The translations under genes were made by a program, and so were the position numbers. From an uncultured Phascolarctobacterium sp. (lineage in GTDB: Bacteria > Bacillota > Negativicutes > Acidaminococcales > Acidaminococcaceae), in contig URGS01000022.1 in the NCBI GenBank assembly GCA_900547415.1, positions 1 to 32,551 of the forward strand: a DNA stretch of 32,551 nucleotides, written 5' to 3'. Below the pieces are notes generated by a model, which ran no database searches, was not told the DNA's origin, and saw only the letters and a program-made list of their open reading frames with translations. Numbering within the stretch: the first letter of the stretch is position 1; the number at the start of each line of letters is the position of its first letter. Shown in pieces: positions 30,290 to 32,551 of the stretch.

Positions 30290-31380
30290 AAAGTGGTTCC
30301 TATTCCCTCTTGGGAACAGAAATGGAGTTTCCCCTTGTTCATGCGGATAAAATCACGGCATAAAATCAGGCCTAATCCACTTCCTTTTTCATTGTGAGTA
30401 CCGTAGGTGGTGATGTATTCATCGGATTTCAATAAATGGGTCTGAAGATCTTTGGGTATGCCTTTCCCGTTGTCTTTGACATATATTGTCCAGCAATCAC
30501 CCGAGTCTGCAAGAGATAGTTCGACTTGTCCCCCTGTATAGGTAAATTTGATGGCATTGGAAATCAGATTGCGTAATACGGTTTTTATCATGTCTTCGTC
30601 GGCGAAAATATCGAACTTCCCTTCAATACGGTTGATCAGCTCGATTTCTTTTGCATTGGCTATTGCACTGAATAGTGAGACGACTTGTCTGGCTACAGGT
30701 GTGAGGTTGAAAAGAGTAGCATAAATTTTCGTTTTACCATTTTGGTTCCGGGTCCAGCGCAAGAGATTTTCCAGCAGATTAAAAGCTTCCTCTGTCGTTT
30801 CATTGATCATCTCGAATAACTTTGAAATTTGAGGATCTTTGATTTTAGCCTTTTGTGCCTCGATGGAGGAATTGATCATTTTAATGGTGCCGATAGGGGC
30901 TCTCAGGTCATGAGCGATGATGGAATACAGTTTATCCCGGGCTTCCAGACTTTTTTTCAATTTCTCGTTTTGCCGGCGGATGACCCGTTCGGCCCGGAGC
31001 AGGGATAACTGGTGCTGAACCCGGATGACCAGTTCTTGGGGACGGAAAGGTTTGGTGATAAAATCGATATTGTCATAATTCAGGCATTCCGGAATGTGAT
31101 TCTCACTAGTCATGGAAGTGATGAATAAAACCGGGATGGCGCCTGTGATTTTATTGGTTTTGAAATCCTGTAAGATCGTATTCTCTTGCCGGACCGATTT
31201 GTCGATATCCAATAGGATCAGATCCGGAGAGGTGGTACGGATTCGTTGAATGGCTTCCTGTTGATTACTGGCTTCGAGAAGCATAAAATCAGCTTCCCGG
31301 AGAGTCTTTAGGATTTTTTCCGGATCACTAAAGGATGAAGTAATCACTAAAAGAGTGTATTGACAGTTGTTAATTGGCAT
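30238..31380 (-). CDS. Receiver-histidine kinase protein (REC-HisKA-HATPase)
   Basis: This 380-aa soluble signalling protein has an N-terminal receiver domain (~1-125), a coiled linker, a HisKA domain with phospho-histidine H157 (AHDLRAPIG), and an ATPase domain with N box NLISNAIKFT, G1 DNGKGIP and G2 GSGLGL. The receiver keeps D58 (LILLDID) and K110 (FITKPF), but the acidic pair after beta-1 is replaced by TSS (LLVITSSF), so phosphorylation may be weak or absent. There is no membrane segment or output domain. A GAF protein lies 6 nt upstream in the same operon, probably its sensor partner. The convergent exonuclease gene overlaps its 3' end. Confidence 0.88.
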   Translation of the reverse strand: MPINNCQYTLLVITSSFSDPEKILKTLREADFMLLEASNQQEAIQRIRTTSPDLILLDIDKSVRQENTILQDFKTNKITGAIPVLFITSMTSENHIPECLNYDNIDFITKPFRPQELVIRVQHQLSLLRAERVIRRQNEKLKKSLEARDKLYSIIAHDLRAPIGTIKMINSSIEAQKAKIKDPQISKLFEMINETTEEAFNLLENLLRWTRNQNGKTKIYATLFNLTPVARQVVSLFSAIANAKEIELINRIEGKFDIFADEDMIKTVLRNLISNAIKFTYTGGQVELSLADSGDCWTIYVKDNGKGIPKDLQTHLLKSDEYITTYGTHNEKGSGLGLILCRDFIRMNKGKLHFCSQEGIGTTFYFTIPKASSSAKAASR

Positions 31381-31386
31381 GTAGGA

Positions 31387-32133
31387 TTATTTTACAGAAG
31401 GAATAGAACAAATTTTATCTAAATTTGTAAAATGTTGCTCCAGACTGGTCACTTCGGGGAGTTCCGGATGCTCTATTTTGTTTTTAAGTTGATCCCAGAC
31501 CGGTTTTATCTCTTGTAACCAATGACGTAAATGATTCTGTTTGATTTCCAGCTCTAACCGGGCAGCTCTCTCTTGTTTGAGGTGGACAGTTAAGCGTTTT
31601 ATAAGTTGATAATTATCCAATTGTAAAGCGATAACCGAGGACAGATCTTGCAGGCATTTAATTTCTTCCGGAGTCCAGGGGTGAGTCGTCGAACATTGGG
31701 TGAAAGCGATAAAAGCAAATTGTGATCCCGATTCGAATAAAGGTAATAGTAACATTTGGCGGCAATCGGTAGCTTTTAGTAACTCTGCTAATTCCGGATT
31801 ACCCGACACATCCGATTCCTGAATAATTACCTGATTTTGTGTACAAAGTTGTTGTACAAGTTCCCGGTCGTATATCAGGCTGTTGTGCCTGAATTCTTCG
31901 GGAATGGCTTTTAACGACTTTTCATGCCAGTTATAAGTGATCGTATAAGTCATATTGTGATGAACCTCGATGATGTATATACGATCATGATTGCTGATTT
32001 TGCCGATCAATTCCAAAGCCTTTTCCAAACTTTGAGAAAATTTACTACCGGATGTAAATGCAATACTTAAACGCATTAAAACATCAGGAGTGATATGTTT
32101 CATTTCCATAGGAGCATGAGTATTGTCCCGCAT
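31387..32133 (-). CDS. GAF-domain protein with C-terminal coiled coil
   Basis: This 248-aa soluble protein has a GAF-type sensory domain at ~15-180 (DRIYIIEVHHN, MLLLPLFESGSQFAFIAF, WTPEEIKCLQDLSSVIALQLDN), followed by a helical region (~180-240) typical of signalling linkers. There is no catalytic domain. It is encoded 6 nt before the receiver-kinase gene and may sense the signal and pass it on through the coiled coil. The ligand is unknown. The start at 32133 is the first methionine; later methionines at residues 9 and 11 are possible. Confidence 0.75.
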   Translation of the reverse strand: MRDNTHAPMEMKHITPDVLMRLSIAFTSGSKFSQSLEKALELIGKISNHDRIYIIEVHHNMTYTITYNWHEKSLKAIPEEFRHNSLIYDRELVQQLCTQNQVIIQESDVSGNPELAELLKATDCRQMLLLPLFESGSQFAFIAFTQCSTTHPWTPEEIKCLQDLSSVIALQLDNYQLIKRLTVHLKQERAARLELEIKQNHLRHWLQEIKPVWDQLKNKIEHPELPEVTSLEQHFTNLDKICSIPSVK

Positions 32134-32551
32134 AGCATTGAATGTTAATTTTGGGACGCTTTTTATAAATTAAACCTGTTATTTATACCTTGAATGTGTT
32201 CGAGAAGTTGCGAAGAAGAGCTTATTTAACTTTTAAAGGAGGTAAGGGTGTAGGTATAATTTTTTCTTTCTATTCCGATTTCGGGCTCTGTGTCGTCAGA
32301 CCGGTTCGTCTGGAACGGTCTGTTAAGTCTTTCCCTCACTGACCGACAGAAGCGACCGGGTCCCCAATCCCGATCACCTCCGACTTACGTTATCACTGAA
32401 TTGCAAACCAGTCTTGATTTAAGAAAGATTATTCTCACTGGAAATAATCCGGACGGTCCGGCTTCCTGCTGTTGCAAATTTTTGGTTGTATTTTCTTTGC
32501 CGGTTAGCTCTGCCGTGAGATGCAGGGTTTTATGCCGGAAGACCATTGGAG
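32134..32551. other. Gene-free right end with palindromes
   Basis: No convincing reading frame is visible on either strand over 418 nt. There is a hairpin CAGACCGGTTC (32297-32307) / GAACGGTCTG (32313-32322) with one bulge, and a perfect palindrome CCGGAC-G-GTCCGG (32449-32461). The GC content looks higher than in the flanking intergenic DNA, so this may be a structured RNA or the end of something outside the window. Confidence 0.4.

Noticed and set aside
32134..32551. RNase P RNA on the minus strand of the right end
   Set aside because: A GAGGGAAAGAC-like string is present, but the other conserved RNase P blocks and the expected pairing are not seen.

Overview
The window reads as two unrelated pieces of bacterial chromosome joined near 28.23-28.34 kb. 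The first ~28.2 kb looks like a Negativicutes-type anaerobic Firmicute (an Acidaminococcaceae/Phascolarctobacterium-like gut bacterium is my best guess, by inference). It has strong Shine-Dalgarno sequences before nearly every gene, sigma-A-like promoters such as TTTACA-17-TAAAAT, U-tailed hairpin terminators, Firmicute-type PurBoxes and an FeFe-hydrogenase maturase. The last ~4.2 kb looks like Bacteroidales: an NVEALA-type secreted peptide, tRNA-Ser(GGA) behind a TAnnTTTG-type promoter element, a DUF5063 protein, a DEDDy exonuclease, a receiver-histidine kinase and a GAF protein, with weak or absent Shine-Dalgarno sequences. A metagenome assembly join is the simplest explanation.

Layout of the first part. 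163-6881 (minus strand) is one tetrapyrrole operon, transcribed precorrin-2 dehydrogenase, hemA, hemC, cobA-hemD fusion, hemB, hemL. It makes uroporphyrinogen III from glutamyl-tRNA and diverts it to precorrin-2/sirohydrochlorin; no late haem genes are present. 7168-7764 is a cysteine-rich DUF1847 protein. 8011-12132 is a compact catabolic cluster: a dihydroxyacetone-kinase-type kinase split into DhaL and DhaK without DhaM, an LsrF-like thiolase/aldolase, a 105-residue VOC-fold protein and a SorC/LsrR-like regulator. The parts parallel the AI-2 (Lsr) degradation route but with a different kinase. A 128-bp nested palindrome and a riboswitch-like leader lie between dhaK and the lsrF-like gene. 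12347-15107 is a TrpXYZ-type ABC importer. 15256-17303 holds a HAD-IIA phosphatase and an M20 N-carbamoyl/allantoate-type amidohydrolase.

17537-18178 (minus) is a nicotinamidase-like gene, divergent from a znuACB zinc importer that is translationally coupled to a PHP phosphoesterase (18393-21689). A DUF362 ferredoxin-like protein and purC follow. Downstream of purC is a gene-free 459-bp stretch with a PurBox pair spaced exactly as in front of purC, a near-consensus promoter and a ~230-nt structured RNA with two terminators but no gene behind it. Then come mnmA, hydE and an M23 membrane peptidase, all on the minus strand, the last preceded by a five-codon upstream ORF.

The points most worth a second look are the orphan PurBox-controlled RNA (24.0-24.27 kb), the DhaKL-LsrF cluster with its leader RNA and palindromic repeat, and the phylum switch at 28.3 kb. 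I see no insertion sequence, CRISPR array, phage genes or replication origin.
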